Positions 1 through 9,123 are shown, numbered from the stretch's first letter. The stretch is 64,000 nt of DNA from Paenibacillus nuruki (GCF_001721045.1 NZ_MDER01000030.1:186001-250000); one strand, 5' to 3'. The notes: generated from the sequence alone by a model not told the origin. Made by a program: numbers and translations.

Positions 1-39
1 CCGATAAATAGAGTATCATCACGAGCTGACGGAAAATAA
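1..39 (+). CDS. possible 3' end of an upstream gene
   Basis: Only one forward frame is open from the window edge; it ends at a TAA (37-39) and encodes about 12 C-terminal residues. The next gene starts 24 bases later behind its own ribosome binding site. If real, this is the tail of the preceding gene of the polysaccharide operon, possibly a YdaL- or YdaN-like protein as in the B. subtilis yda operon, but nothing in the short peptide identifies it. Confidence 0.3.
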   Translation, partial: PINRVSSRADGK

Positions 40-63
40 GAACATATACCATAGGAGAACGAT

Positions 64-1179
64 ATGAGAAGAAATCAACATCATTTTGTAAAGAAATGGA
101 TGTTCTTTATGCTAGCATTTATTATCGTCATCGGAATTATATGGGGAGTCTATACATACCGATCTCAACCCAGCATCCCCCCTACAGCAACCTTTATTAC
201 ATCACACATGGTCAATGAAAATGGAACGTTAGCCAGTCGCCTTTTACCTGCTCCTCCAACCAATCCTGATATTGTCGCAGGAAAAGAAGCCTTGTCTGAA
301 TCGTTAGGATTATGGATGCAATATGCATTAATGACCGATGATCAGAAGAGTTTTGAACACAGTTATACGTTGTTGAATCAGTATTTTTTGAATCCAGAGA
401 AGCATTATATTTATTGGAAATTAGAGCCGAATGGCCAGTCCAAAGTGAATACGAATGCACTGGGTGATGATCTGCGAATCGTAGCTGCATTATTACAAGC
501 ATCTACACAATGGCAACAGCAGAGTTATACCACAACAGCCAAGCAAATTGTCGATACATTACTTGCTTCAGATCAACAACATGGTTATCTGGTAGACTAT
601 CATGATTTTGAACACGGATATTCTGCAGATGTCCTGAGCTTAACGTATATTGATGTCCCTGCTCTGGAACAGATGAAGCAGACAAATATGATTTCTGCTG
701 AAGAGTATAACAAGTACACCGATCTATTGCGGAATACTCCGAATGATGGAGTGTTTTACCCTAGAACGTATAGTGTAGCTACAGGCAAATACAATTATGA
801 CGATACGATTAATCTGATTGATCAATTGATTTTGGCTCTGCATCGTAGTGAATTGGGGCAACCTTCAATCGAATTGACCGCTTTTATGAAAAAAGAATTT
901 GAGCAACACCATCAATTAGCCGGTCGCTATAAGCGTGCAGACCAGACAGCAGATGTGGCTTACGAATCACCAGCAGTCTACGGACTCGCAATTTTATTAG
1001 CCCTTCAGGAGAAAGATCAGGCTTGGGCAGAACAGTTATATGCTCAAATGTTGACGATGCGAGGCTGGGATCAAGCTTATCCGGGGGGCTATGTATTTGA
1101 TGGCGACACCCATATTTTTGATAATTTATTTCCTCTTTTAGCGGAGACACTTTTGCAGAAGGGCAGTGAAACGAAGTAA
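64..1179 (+). CDS. membrane-anchored GH8-like hydrolase (YdaJ-like)
   Basis: Probable glycosyl hydrolase of the clan related to GH8, working outside the cell on an exopolysaccharide made by the downstream synthase. An N-terminal membrane segment (about residues 12-30) follows basic residues, and the rest is an alpha/alpha-barrel-like domain with the GDDLRI segment near residue 135 and a YDDTINLIDQ segment near residue 240. The start is supported by AGGAGA seven bases upstream. It is followed without any gap by a degenerate GGDEF protein, a small membrane peptide and a GT2 synthase, the same set of functions as the B. subtilis ydaJKLMN and Listeria pss c-di-GMP-controlled polysaccharide loci. 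Family assignment comes from motif and context; the substrate is unknown. Confidence 0.7.
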   Translation: MRRNQHHFVKKWMFFMLAFIIVIGIIWGVYTYRSQPSIPPTATFITSHMVNENGTLASRLLPAPPTNPDIVAGKEALSESLGLWMQYALMTDDQKSFEHSYTLLNQYFLNPEKHYIYWKLEPNGQSKVNTNALGDDLRIVAALLQASTQWQQQSYTTTAKQIVDTLLASDQQHGYLVDYHDFEHGYSADVLSLTYIDVPALEQMKQTNMISAEEYNKYTDLLRNTPNDGVFYPRTYSVATGKYNYDDTINLIDQLILALHRSELGQPSIELTAFMKKEFEQHHQLAGRYKRADQTADVAYESPAVYGLAILLALQEKDQAWAEQLYAQMLTMRGWDQAYPGGYVFDGDTHIFDNLFPLLAETLLQKGSETK

Positions 1180-2085
1180 ATGAGAACGAGTCGGAAACGT
1201 AAAGAATTAAGTACGAATACGAGCCTTATTAGCCAGATGACATGGGGTTATATTATTTTGATTGTACTTGCGATGGTGCAAGAAATTCTTGTTTTTTTCA
1301 ATATCTATACCAGTCACTCGTATAGTCTGCTAGAAATATCTTTAAATATCGTTGCGATGTGTGCTTTATTATTCGGATTTGTAGTTTCTATGGGCATTGC
1401 AGTAGTTGTTATTTTTATATTTTTAGTGACTTATTTTGTATGGATGGTGACATATGCGCCTGTAAATACGTTGATCTTTTTTGAGTTGTTTTTGATTCCT
1501 GCCAATATTCTAATAGCCGCGTTTATCAAATCGACATTGATCCGTAACAAAAGGGTCAGTGAGCGCCTAGAAGCTTTACGTAAACGTGATCCGGAAGTGG
1601 ATTTGTATACATCGTTAGGTAATAAAAAAGCATTAGGCGATACGGTAGTGAAGCAATCAAATTTAGCCAGACGTTATTCAGATAGATACACATTCTCGGT
1701 AGCGATGTTCAAGATCGAATTTTTGGCATTGGTACAAGAATCGTTAGGCAGTCAGCTATACTCGCAACTATTGCTAGAGTTGTCGGAGACGATTCAGAAG
1801 CAGATTCGTTATGAAGATTATAAATTTTCGATTGAAGATGGACGTTTTATTATTTTGTGTCCTATGACGGATCAGCAGTATTTACAATTACTAACCGATC
1901 GGATCAAGAATGCCATGATGGATATGACATTTTTGGACAAAAAAGGCAATGACTTGAAGCTGGTTATTCGTGCAGGAGCTTTCGTATTTCAAAAAGAGCA
2001 GTTTAGCACATACGAGAATATTGATGAGATTATTGCTGCTTTGGAACGCAACACCGAGACAGATTTGATTGCAGAATATATTTAA
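1180..2085 (+). CDS. membrane protein with degenerate GGDEF domain, probable c-di-GMP receptor (YdaK-like)
   Basis: About four membrane segments (residues 20-125) precede a GGDEF-fold domain (about 140-300). The catalytic signature is replaced by EDGRF at residues 219-223, so diguanylate cyclase activity is not expected. The inhibitory I-site, RYED (RxxD, residues 210-213), sits exactly five residues before it, the canonical spacing. An I-site without an active site is the hallmark of c-di-GMP receptors such as B. subtilis YdaK, which controls polysaccharide synthesis. The start codon directly abuts the stop of the upstream hydrolase, with only a weak ribosome site, so translational coupling is likely. 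Role as receptor for the GT2 synthase two genes on is inference. Confidence 0.75.
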   Translation: MRTSRKRKELSTNTSLISQMTWGYIILIVLAMVQEILVFFNIYTSHSYSLLEISLNIVAMCALLFGFVVSMGIAVVVIFIFLVTYFVWMVTYAPVNTLIFFELFLIPANILIAAFIKSTLIRNKRVSERLEALRKRDPEVDLYTSLGNKKALGDTVVKQSNLARRYSDRYTFSVAMFKIEFLALVQESLGSQLYSQLLLELSETIQKQIRYEDYKFSIEDGRFIILCPMTDQQYLQLLTDRIKNAMMDMTFLDKKGNDLKLVIRAGAFVFQKEQFSTYENIDEIIAALERNTETDLIAEYI

Positions 2086-2117
2086 CACAACGTCTATTGA
2101 AAAGGAGGTAATAATAC

Positions 2118-2261
2118 ATGGAATATACGAGTTGGTTTATCCCGCTTTGTATTGTAATTAGCAGTTTATTTGGGATCGCTATTATTGTATTGACGATCAT
2201 GACACTGGTTTTTCGTGCCAATGTAAATAGAAAGTATGACCGGGGGAAAAATCATGTCTGA
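2118..2261 (+). CDS. 47-residue single-pass membrane peptide in polysaccharide operon
   Basis: A short gene missed by usual length cut-offs. It has a near-perfect ribosome binding site (AAAGGAGGT, eight bases before ATG). It encodes one hydrophobic segment (about residues 6-33) followed by a basic tail (RANVNRKYDRGKNHV). Its end overlaps the glycosyltransferase start (ATG at 2254) by 8 bases, a typical coupling arrangement. Position between the degenerate GGDEF protein and the synthase suggests a small subunit of the polysaccharide synthase complex, comparable in kind to small membrane partners of other synthases. No family recognised. Confidence 0.7.
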   Translation: MEYTSWFIPLCIVISSLFGIAIIVLTIMTLVFRANVNRKYDRGKNHV

Positions 2262-3549
2262 TGCTATTTTACTCATCTCGATTATGAGTATTTGGATCGC
2301 TGTATTTGAATCCATTGTGATTATGTGGGGCGCGATTCGTTTTATGTTTAAGCAGAACAAAATCCCGACGGTGATTCCTGAAAATATGGATCATTTCCCA
2401 AGTGTTACCGTGATCGTACCTGCTCACAATGAAGAGATTGTGATCATATCTACTGTAGAGCATATTCTCAAGCTTAATTATCCACCAGAAAAAGTACAGA
2501 TTATTATCGTTGCTGATAATTGTAGCGATAATACAGCAAGTCGCCTGCGAGAGTTGAAAGATAAGCCGCCTTATCGTGATCGGGACTTTACCATTATGGA
2601 ACGTACCGGTAGCGGAGGGAAATCAGGAGCATTGAATGATGCAATGGTCATTTCTAAAGGGGAATGGTTATGTGTATATGATGCAGATGCTGCACCTGAG
2701 AAAAATGCACTTCTTTTTCTTACTCAAAAAGCGATGGAACAACCGGAGAAATATGGCGCTGTATTTGGTCGGAACAAAGCACGGAATCGCAGTCAAAACT
2801 TTTTGTCCGGTTGTATCAATCTAGAGCTGATTACGATTCAGCGTGTTCATCACACAGGCATGTGGGAGTTATTTGGACTTGGAACGATTCCGGGTACGAA
2901 CTTTATTGTACGCAAAGACTTGATGGAAGAGATCGGTGGTTGGGACCCGCAGGCGATTACCGAAGATACCGCGATTTCATTTGAAATTTTGACCCGTGGC
3001 AAGTTAATTGCACTGGCTCCACAAGCTGAAGCGTATCAACAAGAACCGGAACTACTTAGTGTTTATATGAAGCAACGAGAACGCTGGTCGAAAGGCAATT
3101 ACAGCGTAGTTATGGACAATATTCATCATTTGTTCGATAAAACAAGCTGGCGTATTAAGCTTCATGTGATGTATTATGCGGCTAGCTACTTCTGGTTTAT
3201 GATTGCGATTATCGTCTCGGATATCATTTTCCTCGCCAATATTGTGTATCAGATCATTGAGCTATTTAATCCAGCAGTGATTTCGCCATTCCAGTTTGTA
3301 GGCGATGTCTATGTGTATCTCGTGATCGGTTGGGCGCTGATGTATTATATCTATGTATTGCAGATTAATATGGCACTGGCGACAGATATCGGGCAAAGTA
3401 ATACGCGTAACTTTATTTTATCGTGCGTCTCGTACTTCACGTATTCGCAACTGTTCCTGATTATTTCGGTCAAAGCATTCTTCTCGATTACGTATGATCG
3501 AATTACAGGTAGAGAAAGCAAATGGTACAAAACCAAACGCTTTGGCTAA
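2254..3549 (+). CDS. family 2 glycosyltransferase, processive polysaccharide synthase (YdaM-like)
   Basis: Membrane GT2 that probably polymerises an exopolysaccharide at the inner membrane. One N-terminal membrane segment is followed by the GT-A domain: VIVPAHNEE, DNCSDNTA, YDADAAPE (DxD-type), the TEDT acid and the QRERW product-binding motif, the set found in cellulose and PNAG synthases. At least four membrane segments occupy the C-terminal third. The first in-frame ATG (2236) lacks a ribosome site; ATG 2254 has GGGGGA in front and overlaps the small upstream gene, so it is preferred. Last gene of the operon, followed by a strong terminator. Activation through c-di-GMP bound to the upstream degenerate GGDEF protein is inferred from the yda locus. 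Confidence 0.85.
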   Translation: MSDAILLISIMSIWIAVFESIVIMWGAIRFMFKQNKIPTVIPENMDHFPSVTVIVPAHNEEIVIISTVEHILKLNYPPEKVQIIIVADNCSDNTASRLRELKDKPPYRDRDFTIMERTGSGGKSGALNDAMVISKGEWLCVYDADAAPEKNALLFLTQKAMEQPEKYGAVFGRNKARNRSQNFLSGCINLELITIQRVHHTGMWELFGLGTIPGTNFIVRKDLMEEIGGWDPQAITEDTAISFEILTRGKLIALAPQAEAYQQEPELLSVYMKQRERWSKGNYSVVMDNIHHLFDKTSWRIKLHVMYYAASYFWFMIAIIVSDIIFLANIVYQIIELFNPAVISPFQFVGDVYVYLVIGWALMYYIYVLQINMALATDIGQSNTRNFILSCVSYFTYSQLFLIISVKAFFSITYDRITGRESKWYKTKRFG

Positions 3550-3575
3550 ATAATAAGCTCTAATTATAAAAACAA

Positions 3576-3614
3576 AATAAAAGCCAGTCTCTATTGTAGA
3601 GGCTGGCTTTTATT
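3576..3614. terminator. bidirectional terminator between GT2 and POT genes
   Basis: Inverted repeat of about 18 bases per arm with a 3-base loop (AAAAGCCAG... pairing with ...CTGGCTTTT, one G-T wobble), with A and T tracts on both sides. It lies between two convergent genes. Confidence 0.85.
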
Positions 3615-3636
3615 TATTAGAGTGTACTTATTTATT

Positions 3637-5130
3637 TTACAGTACGCCCTTCATAAAGCTTTGAATTTTAGGTCCCATAATAAACAGAATAACACCTAAC
3701 GCAATCGACACGCCGCCGATCACTCCGAAATAGATCATTTCTGTATCCGGGCTATAAAATTGCACAAGAATCGCATTAATCGCTTGCGCTGCTGCATTGG
3801 ATAAAAACCATAGACTCATCGTTTGCGCAGAGAAAGCCGCAGGAGCAAGCTTAGTGGTTGCAGACAGCCCGACAGGAGAAAGGAATAATTCCCCAACGAC
3901 AATAATAAAATAGCTCAGTACAAGCCACAGCGGGCTTACAAGTGCATTTTCACCACCGAAGTAAGAAGGAATAAGAATAACCAAGAAAGACAACCCGGCG
4001 AACAACAATCCTAATGAGAATTTACGTGGAATAATCGGTTGACGATTACCAAGCTTCAGCCAGATTGCTGCAAACACAGGTGATAACGCAATAATAAATA
4101 ACGGGTTGAGCGATTGGAACCAAGCAGGAGCAATATGAATACCCATAAAGTCCAATTGTGTCCGTTTATCTGCATAGGTTGCGAGTACAGTTGATGTCTG
4201 TTCTTGAATTGACCAGAACATCACAGCCGCAATAAATAAAGGAATATAAGCAAGTAGACGCGAACGCTCTACATCGGTTGTTTTTTTACTGCGATACATG
4301 GTGACAAAGTAACAGATTGGAATAAGTACTCCGAGTACAGCCACTACAGTTACAAAAGATTTTAATGTTAACCAGCCCATCATAATCGCTATAGCGACGA
4401 TAATCGCAATAATCACAGCACTGATTGCAAAAATTTTGATCGTTGTTTTCTTCTCGTCAGCAGATAATGGATTACCTACGACTGTACCTGCTAGACCTAA
4501 ATTTTTCTTTTTCGTCAATACAAAAACGACTAGCCCGATAAACATTCCGATAGCTGCTGTAGCAAAGCCCCAATGGAAGCCATAACTGGTCTGCAATCCA
4601 CCGACGATCAATGGTGAGATAAATCCACCCAAGTTAATACTCATATAGAAAACACTAAAACCGGAATCACGACGATTGTCGCTCTCCGCATACATTTCGC
4701 CGACCACATTCGAAACGTTTGGTTTGAGTAATCCTGTACCGAGTACGATTAAGCCCATTGATACGAATAATAGCGGTACACTATTTGGAATAGCGAGCAC
4801 GATATGACCGATCATAATCAAGACTCCGCCATAGAAGATCGCTTTGGATGAGCCGAATACCCGATCAGCTAACCAACCTCCAATAATACCGGACATGTAG
4901 ACGAGTGATCCATAAATGGACATAATCGCAAGTGCGGTTGCTTCATCGAAGCCGAGTCCGCCTTTAGATACTTCATAGTACATATAGAATACAAGAATCG
5001 CTCTCATTCCATAATAAGAGAACCGCTCCCAGAATTCAGTGAAGAATAAAGTGAATAATCCTTTCGGATGACCGAAGAATCCTTTCTGCGGTACACTGTC
5101 TACAACTTGTTGCTTATTCACATCTGACAC
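3637..5130 (-). CDS. proton-dependent oligopeptide transporter (POT/PTR2 family)
   Basis: Imports di- and tripeptides with protons. It shows the family signature TEFWERFSYYGMRA (ExxERF) in the first helix, GGWLADRVFG, and the PTR2 motif around FSVFYMSINLGGF; about 14 membrane helices fit the 497-residue length. An ATG exists eight codons upstream (5154), but AGGAGG lies inside that extension, seven bases before a GTG (5130), so the GTG is the likely start. It is a single gene transcribed away from the AIM24 gene and ends at a shared terminator. Substrate range cannot be read from sequence. Confidence 0.92.
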   Translation of the reverse strand: MSDVNKQQVVDSVPQKGFFGHPKGLFTLFFTEFWERFSYYGMRAILVFYMYYEVSKGGLGFDEATALAIMSIYGSLVYMSGIIGGWLADRVFGSSKAIFYGGVLIMIGHIVLAIPNSVPLLFVSMGLIVLGTGLLKPNVSNVVGEMYAESDNRRDSGFSVFYMSINLGGFISPLIVGGLQTSYGFHWGFATAAIGMFIGLVVFVLTKKKNLGLAGTVVGNPLSADEKKTTIKIFAISAVIIAIIVAIAIMMGWLTLKSFVTVVAVLGVLIPICYFVTMYRSKKTTDVERSRLLAYIPLFIAAVMFWSIQEQTSTVLATYADKRTQLDFMGIHIAPAWFQSLNPLFIIALSPVFAAIWLKLGNRQPIIPRKFSLGLLFAGLSFLVILIPSYFGGENALVSPLWLVLSYFIIVVGELFLSPVGLSATTKLAPAAFSAQTMSLWFLSNAAAQAINAILVQFYSPDTEMIYFGVIGGVSIALGVILFIMGPKIQSFMKGVL

Positions 5131-5393
5131 AAATGAACCTCCTGCTCTGAACATCTTTTATTTTCATGATAGAATACAGAATAGAACGTTAAATATTTAC
5201 ATATCATCATATAGGGCTATCGAAAATATTTACACGTCACTTCAGCAATCGAACCATCAGAATACAACATATTCTTCATATCATCAATGAGAAATTGCCG
5301 AGACGATTGAACCGAGAGCATGTATACAACGCCAAAGGTGAAATGTCATAATATAAAATAAGCTTGATACATTGAGAGGATAGGTGAACAAAG

Positions 5394-6071
5394 ATGAAAT
5401 ATGATATTTTGTATGAAGGCGCGTTTGCCATGTTGAAGGTACATATAGAGCAAGGAGAAGCGATCAAAGCCGAGTCAGGCGCTATGGTCTCTATGTCTCC
5501 AAATGTAGATATTAAAGGAACGATGGATGGCGGACTGATGGGCGGTCTAGGTCGTATGTTAACTGGAGAAAAATTCTTTTTTCAAGAACTGCGTTCGACT
5601 CGTGGCCCAGCAGAAGTATTACTTGCCCCTTCCAGTATAGGAGATGTCACTGCTGTTGAATTAGATGGATCCTATAGTCTGTATGTACAAAAAGACGGTT
5701 TTCTTGCTGGGACCGAAGGCATCGAAGTCGGCACACAGATGCAAAATCTGAAAAAAGGGTTATTTTCAGGCGAAGGATTCTTTATTATTGAAATTCGTGG
5801 AAAAGGCACAGTCTTCTTATCTTCCTACGGGTCGATTCATGCGATTAATCTAGCTCATGGGGAAGAAGTGATTGTCGATAATGCTCATCTGGTCGCATGG
5901 CCGGGTTATATGAATTATCAGATCGAAAAAGCATCGAAAGGCTGGTTATCCAGTGTCACCAGTGGTGAAGGAATCGTTTGTCGCTTCCGCGGTGAAGGTG
6001 TGATTCTGATCCAATCTCGTAATCCTGCGGGTTTTGGTAGTTGGATTAAGCAATTTATTCCGAATAAATAA
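5394..6071 (+). CDS. AIM24 / TIGR00266 family protein
   Basis: A 225-residue, glycine-rich beta-sandwich protein of the AIM24 family, recognised by the N-terminal run IKAESGAMVSMSPNV, the GGLMGGLGRMLTGEKFF segment and the repeated beta-hairpin pattern. The biochemical role of bacterial members is not established; the yeast namesake is a mitochondrial inner-membrane organisation factor. No membrane segment or signal peptide is visible. It stands alone, with AGGATAGGTGA before the start and its own terminator. Confidence 0.8.
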   Translation: MKYDILYEGAFAMLKVHIEQGEAIKAESGAMVSMSPNVDIKGTMDGGLMGGLGRMLTGEKFFFQELRSTRGPAEVLLAPSSIGDVTAVELDGSYSLYVQKDGFLAGTEGIEVGTQMQNLKKGLFSGEGFFIIEIRGKGTVFLSSYGSIHAINLAHGEEVIVDNAHLVAWPGYMNYQIEKASKGWLSSVTSGEGIVCRFRGEGVILIQSRNPAGFGSWIKQFIPNK

Positions 6072-6083
6072 GCGTTTTACCGA

Positions 6084-6130
6084 AAAAGCTAAGCTAACTC
6101 AGATTCTCTGAGATGTGCTTGGCTTTTATT
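6084..6130 (+). terminator. terminator after AIM24 gene
   Basis: Imperfect hairpin AAAAGCTAAGC ... GCTTGGCTTTT with an inner CTCAGA/TCTGAG stem, followed by TTATTATT. Confidence 0.65.
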
Positions 6131-6269
6131 ATTGTGATACAGATCTAGAAGGCAATAACAATAAGGATGAAAGTTGATGATTAACCAATGTATGCGTTTT
6201 ATTGCGATCAGAACAGCATACCTCTTAAATTTAATCACTTTATTTTACAATTAAAGTAACGAAAGTGTG

Positions 6270-6287
6270 CCAATATAGCGTATACTG
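6270..6287 (+). promoter_or_regulatory. greA promoter -10 region, 18-base block shared with dbpA
   Basis: Contains TATACT (6281-6286) about 20 bases upstream of the greA ribosome site. The whole block CCAATATAGCGTATACTG recurs identically at 9162-9179 before dbpA. No good -35 hexamer is seen 17 bases upstream of either copy. Confidence 0.55.
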
Positions 6288-6307
6288 TTAAAGAGGGAGT
6301 TGAGCAC

Positions 6308-6793
6308 ATGGCTAAGGAAAAAGAAGAAATTATATTGACCCGAGAAGGTATCAATAAGCTGGAAGATGAGCTTGCAGAACTGAAGGGACCACGCCGTAAA
6401 GAGTTGTCACAACGTCTGAAACTGGCAATCAGTTATGGAGACTTGAAAGAAAACAGCGAATACCATTCGGCAAAAGACGATCAAGCATTTATGGAGACAC
6501 GAGTTCTGATTTTAGAAAAAATGTTACGTAATGCACAGGTCGTAAATGCAGATAACTTGGATCTTTCCAAAGTCAGTATCGGTTCTACGATACTCCTACA
6601 TGATTTGGAGTTCGGTGAAGATATCGAATACCAAATTGTCGGACCTGCTGAAGCAGACGTTATTAACAACAAGTTATCTTATGAAAGCCCGCTAGGTAAA
6701 GCGTTGATCGGACAAAAAGTCGGTAACACGATTACTTTTGAAGCGCCTATGGGAACATTCAAATATAAACTGTTGGAAATCAAAATCGTATAA
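6308..6793 (+). CDS. greA: transcription elongation factor GreA
   Basis: Binds RNA polymerase through its secondary channel and promotes cleavage of backtracked RNA. The 161-residue length is usual. The N-terminal coiled coil carries the acidic tip segment GDLKENSEYHSAKDDQA (about residues 40-56), with the D and E residues that coordinate the catalytic metal, and the C-terminal globular domain ends in the typical SPLGKALIGQKVG region. Ribosome site GGGAG lies before ATG. It appears monocistronic, with a promoter just upstream and a strong terminator at 6809-6843. A second greA elsewhere in the genome cannot be excluded. Confidence 0.93.
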   Translation: MAKEKEEIILTREGINKLEDELAELKGPRRKELSQRLKLAISYGDLKENSEYHSAKDDQAFMETRVLILEKMLRNAQVVNADNLDLSKVSIGSTILLHDLEFGEDIEYQIVGPAEADVINNKLSYESPLGKALIGQKVGNTITFEAPMGTFKYKLLEIKIV

Positions 6794-6808
6794 TTGCAGT
6801 TCAAAAGG

Positions 6809-6843
6809 CAAAGCCAAAGATTTTCTGAGGGCTTTGTTTTTTT
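6809..6843 (+). terminator. greA terminator
   Basis: CAAAGCC (6809-6815) pairs with GGCTTTG (6830-6836), followed by seven T. Confidence 0.85.
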
Positions 6844-6866
6844 ATATCAGGGTAGGAGGGGATAAG

Positions 6867-7370
6867 ATGGACATCAGACGTTTAACAAGTGAAGATGCAG
6901 TGTCCTATCGTGCACTTCGATTAAGGTCATTACAAGAAAATCCTGAAGCTTTTTTAGTTACATATGATAGCGAAGTCTCCAAACCGATCGAAGAGATACA
7001 ACATAAGCTTCAACCCTCAAGTAAACGATTTACATTAGGTTGTTTTGATAAGCAAGAGCTTGTAGGAATGGTGACTTTTGTTAGAGAACAACATCTCAAA
7101 ACGATACATAAAGGCAACATCTATGCGATGTACGTGTCACCGTCTTGTAGAGGTCAAAAGATAGGCAAAGCGTTGATGAAAGAATTGGTACAAAGAGCCA
7201 GTGTACTGGAAGGATTAGAGCAGATCGGATTGACTGTCATTTCTGAAAATAGGGCGGCTAAGCAATTATATATCAGTCTAGGATTTACAGTATGTGGCTT
7301 GGAAAAGAATGCGTTGAAGTATGAGGGGCAGTATTGGGACGAAGAAAAAATGGTATTGGAACTCGATTAA
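6867..7370 (+). CDS. GNAT family N-acetyltransferase
   Basis: A 167-residue acetyl-CoA-dependent N-acetyltransferase. Motif A is YVSPSCRGQKIGKALM (near residue 95) and a C-terminal YISLGFTVCG segment follows, as in stand-alone GNAT proteins. The reading frame stays open upstream into greA, but GGTAGGAGGGG seven bases before the ATG at 6867 fixes the start. It has terminators on both sides. The acceptor substrate is unknown. Confidence 0.85.
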   Translation: MDIRRLTSEDAVSYRALRLRSLQENPEAFLVTYDSEVSKPIEEIQHKLQPSSKRFTLGCFDKQELVGMVTFVREQHLKTIHKGNIYAMYVSPSCRGQKIGKALMKELVQRASVLEGLEQIGLTVISENRAAKQLYISLGFTVCGLEKNALKYEGQYWDEEKMVLELD

Positions 7371-7375
7371 CGATA

Positions 7376-7415
7376 AAAAAGGCAAAGCCGTATATACTAA
7401 GAGCTTTGCCTTTTT
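7376..7415. terminator. bidirectional terminator
   Basis: AAAAAGGCAAAGC (7376-7388) pairs with GCTTTGCCTTTTT (7403-7415) between convergent genes. Confidence 0.9.
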
Positions 7416-7429
7416 CTATTCTATCTAAT

Positions 7430-8329
7430 TTAAATACTTAATTCCCCTCGGATCGTGATCGTTGCTGCTCCAGCGACTTTGATGATCGGATTATCTACAC
7501 CTTTAGGGATAGCTTGTACATACAGTAGACCGGGTCTGCCAATCGCATGACCTTGAGCAATGGTAAGTGCTGTAGTCTGATCTTGCGGGATGATCCCATT
7601 TATATATAAAAAGCCTGCTAAAGCTCCATTTGCCGCACCTGTTACTGGATCTTCAGCAATGCCTATCGCAGGCGCAAAATCACGAGTATACAGATCATAT
7701 TCTTGATCTGGCGTAAATGTGTAGAGATGGGTGGTCGCAATCTGGTGCTGTCGATTATGTTGACTGAGAGCGATAAGGTCAGGGTTAGCTTGATCGATCG
7801 CTTGCTGTGTATGTACAGGAATAAGTAGATGCCAGTTCCCTGTATGGGCGAGTTGAATCGGATAAGCAGGATCGATTGCATTAACAGGAACACCAATCAT
7901 AGCACTAAGTGTAGTAAGGTCTATGGTAAAAGGCTGAATCTGTGGTGTAACTTGTGTCATTTCGACCCGTTGTACTTTGCCATCTTGTTGATGCCATACG
8001 ACTGGAATTGCACCTGCTTGTGTACCTAGAACAACGCCATCTTGTTGCTGAGACAATCCCAATTCGGTAGCCAATATCCATGTTAATCCGATGGTAGCAT
8101 GTCCGCAAAAAGGAATTTCTTCAGTAGGTGTAAAATATCTTGCTTTATAATCTATATCTGCTTGATCGGAAGGAAGTAAAAAGACCGATTCGGATAAGTT
8201 CAATTCTCGCGCAATCTGTTGCATTTCTAGACTGCTTAAATGTTCTGCATCTAATACTACACCTGCGGTATTACCCGTGAAAGGTTGATCTGTAAAAGCA
8301 TCGACATGATACACTCTAATTCTTCTCAA
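7430..8329 (-). CDS. PhzF family isomerase/epimerase-like protein
   Basis: Member of the PhzF/diaminopimelate-epimerase-fold family (YddE/YfhB type). Signatures are VDAFTDQPFTGNTAGVV at the N terminus, LNLSESVFL with the conserved glutamate at about residue 47 (the general acid/base in PhzF), CGHATIG and DPVTGAANGALAGF. Length 299 is typical. The start codon is TTG, with AGGAGTG nine bases upstream; no ATG is better placed. It stands alone, so there is no sign of phenazine synthesis here and the substrate remains unknown. Confidence 0.85.
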   Translation of the reverse strand: MRRIRVYHVDAFTDQPFTGNTAGVVLDAEHLSSLEMQQIARELNLSESVFLLPSDQADIDYKARYFTPTEEIPFCGHATIGLTWILATELGLSQQQDGVVLGTQAGAIPVVWHQQDGKVQRVEMTQVTPQIQPFTIDLTTLSAMIGVPVNAIDPAYPIQLAHTGNWHLLIPVHTQQAIDQANPDLIALSQHNRQHQIATTHLYTFTPDQEYDLYTRDFAPAIGIAEDPVTGAANGALAGFLYINGIIPQDQTTALTIAQGHAIGRPGLLYVQAIPKGVDNPIIKVAGAATITIRGELSI

Positions 8330-8547
8330 AGAAAATCACTCCTTTTGCATATAATAGATATATCGAGATAATTCGATATAAACATCATATACGTTGTTGA
8401 AGCATTTGTAAAATCATCTTTATAGATGATGAAAATTAATCTCATAAATCCAAGTATATAGATAACTGCCTTTTTCCTTTTTACACGAAATGGGTAAGGA
8501 GTTGTATATTACTTCTATTTTGCTCGATCGAAGGAGACCTTGCTATT

Positions 8548-9123
8548 ATGGATCAATTACCGACTCGTATACATTTGGGAAAAGCGACACGGCAGATTGC
8601 TAGATTGTTAATTCGTTTTCCTCAAGTTAAACAATTACATCGCACAACCGAAGCTTCTTTATTATTGTCAAAACATGAATCTGATTCGATCGATGCAGAG
8701 TTATATTGGTTTCGGCTGACTGCTTTGCAATTAGCATTTCTACTACATATGCAATACCACCAATACGATCTCAATCGATACGAAGCCAGATATATGATGA
8801 CGACGGCTATCGAATTAGCTTTTCAAGATGCAGATTTATCTCGTAAAGACACGACTAAGATTCGCAGTAAATTATCCGAGGAACTGGATTACTATTTTAA
8901 CCAATTGGAATTAGATCACTTGTCTGGAAAAGGTGCAGATACTTCAGCTATTATGCATGTGTTTGCAAGAAGAACATTAGCTATTTGCCATCCTCTTCAA
9001 GCGGGAAGTGATACAGATCGTCAACATGTGTTAGCGCAAGAAGCGACTATGATCTGGGATAAAGTCACGACAGAAGTCGAAGAATTATTAAAAAGGATCA
9101 CTATTATTGAATTTGAGAAGTAA
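8548..9123 (+). CDS. conserved hypothetical protein
   Basis: A 191-residue, mainly alpha-helical soluble protein, rich in Gln, Leu and charged residues, with no membrane segment or recognised motif. AAGGAG lies before the ATG, and codon use is like its neighbours, so it is a real gene. It stands between the PhzF gene and dbpA on the forward strand. No function can be assigned. Confidence 0.7.
   Translation: MDQLPTRIHLGKATRQIARLLIRFPQVKQLHRTTEASLLLSKHESDSIDAELYWFRLTALQLAFLLHMQYHQYDLNRYEARYMMTTAIELAFQDADLSRKDTTKIRSKLSEELDYYFNQLELDHLSGKGADTSAIMHVFARRTLAICHPLQAGSDTDRQHVLAQEATMIWDKVTTEVEELLKRITIIEFEK

Noticed and set aside
6738-6866. N-terminal extension of the acetyltransferase into greA
   Set aside because: It would run through the greA terminator; a strong ribosome site directly precedes ATG 6867.
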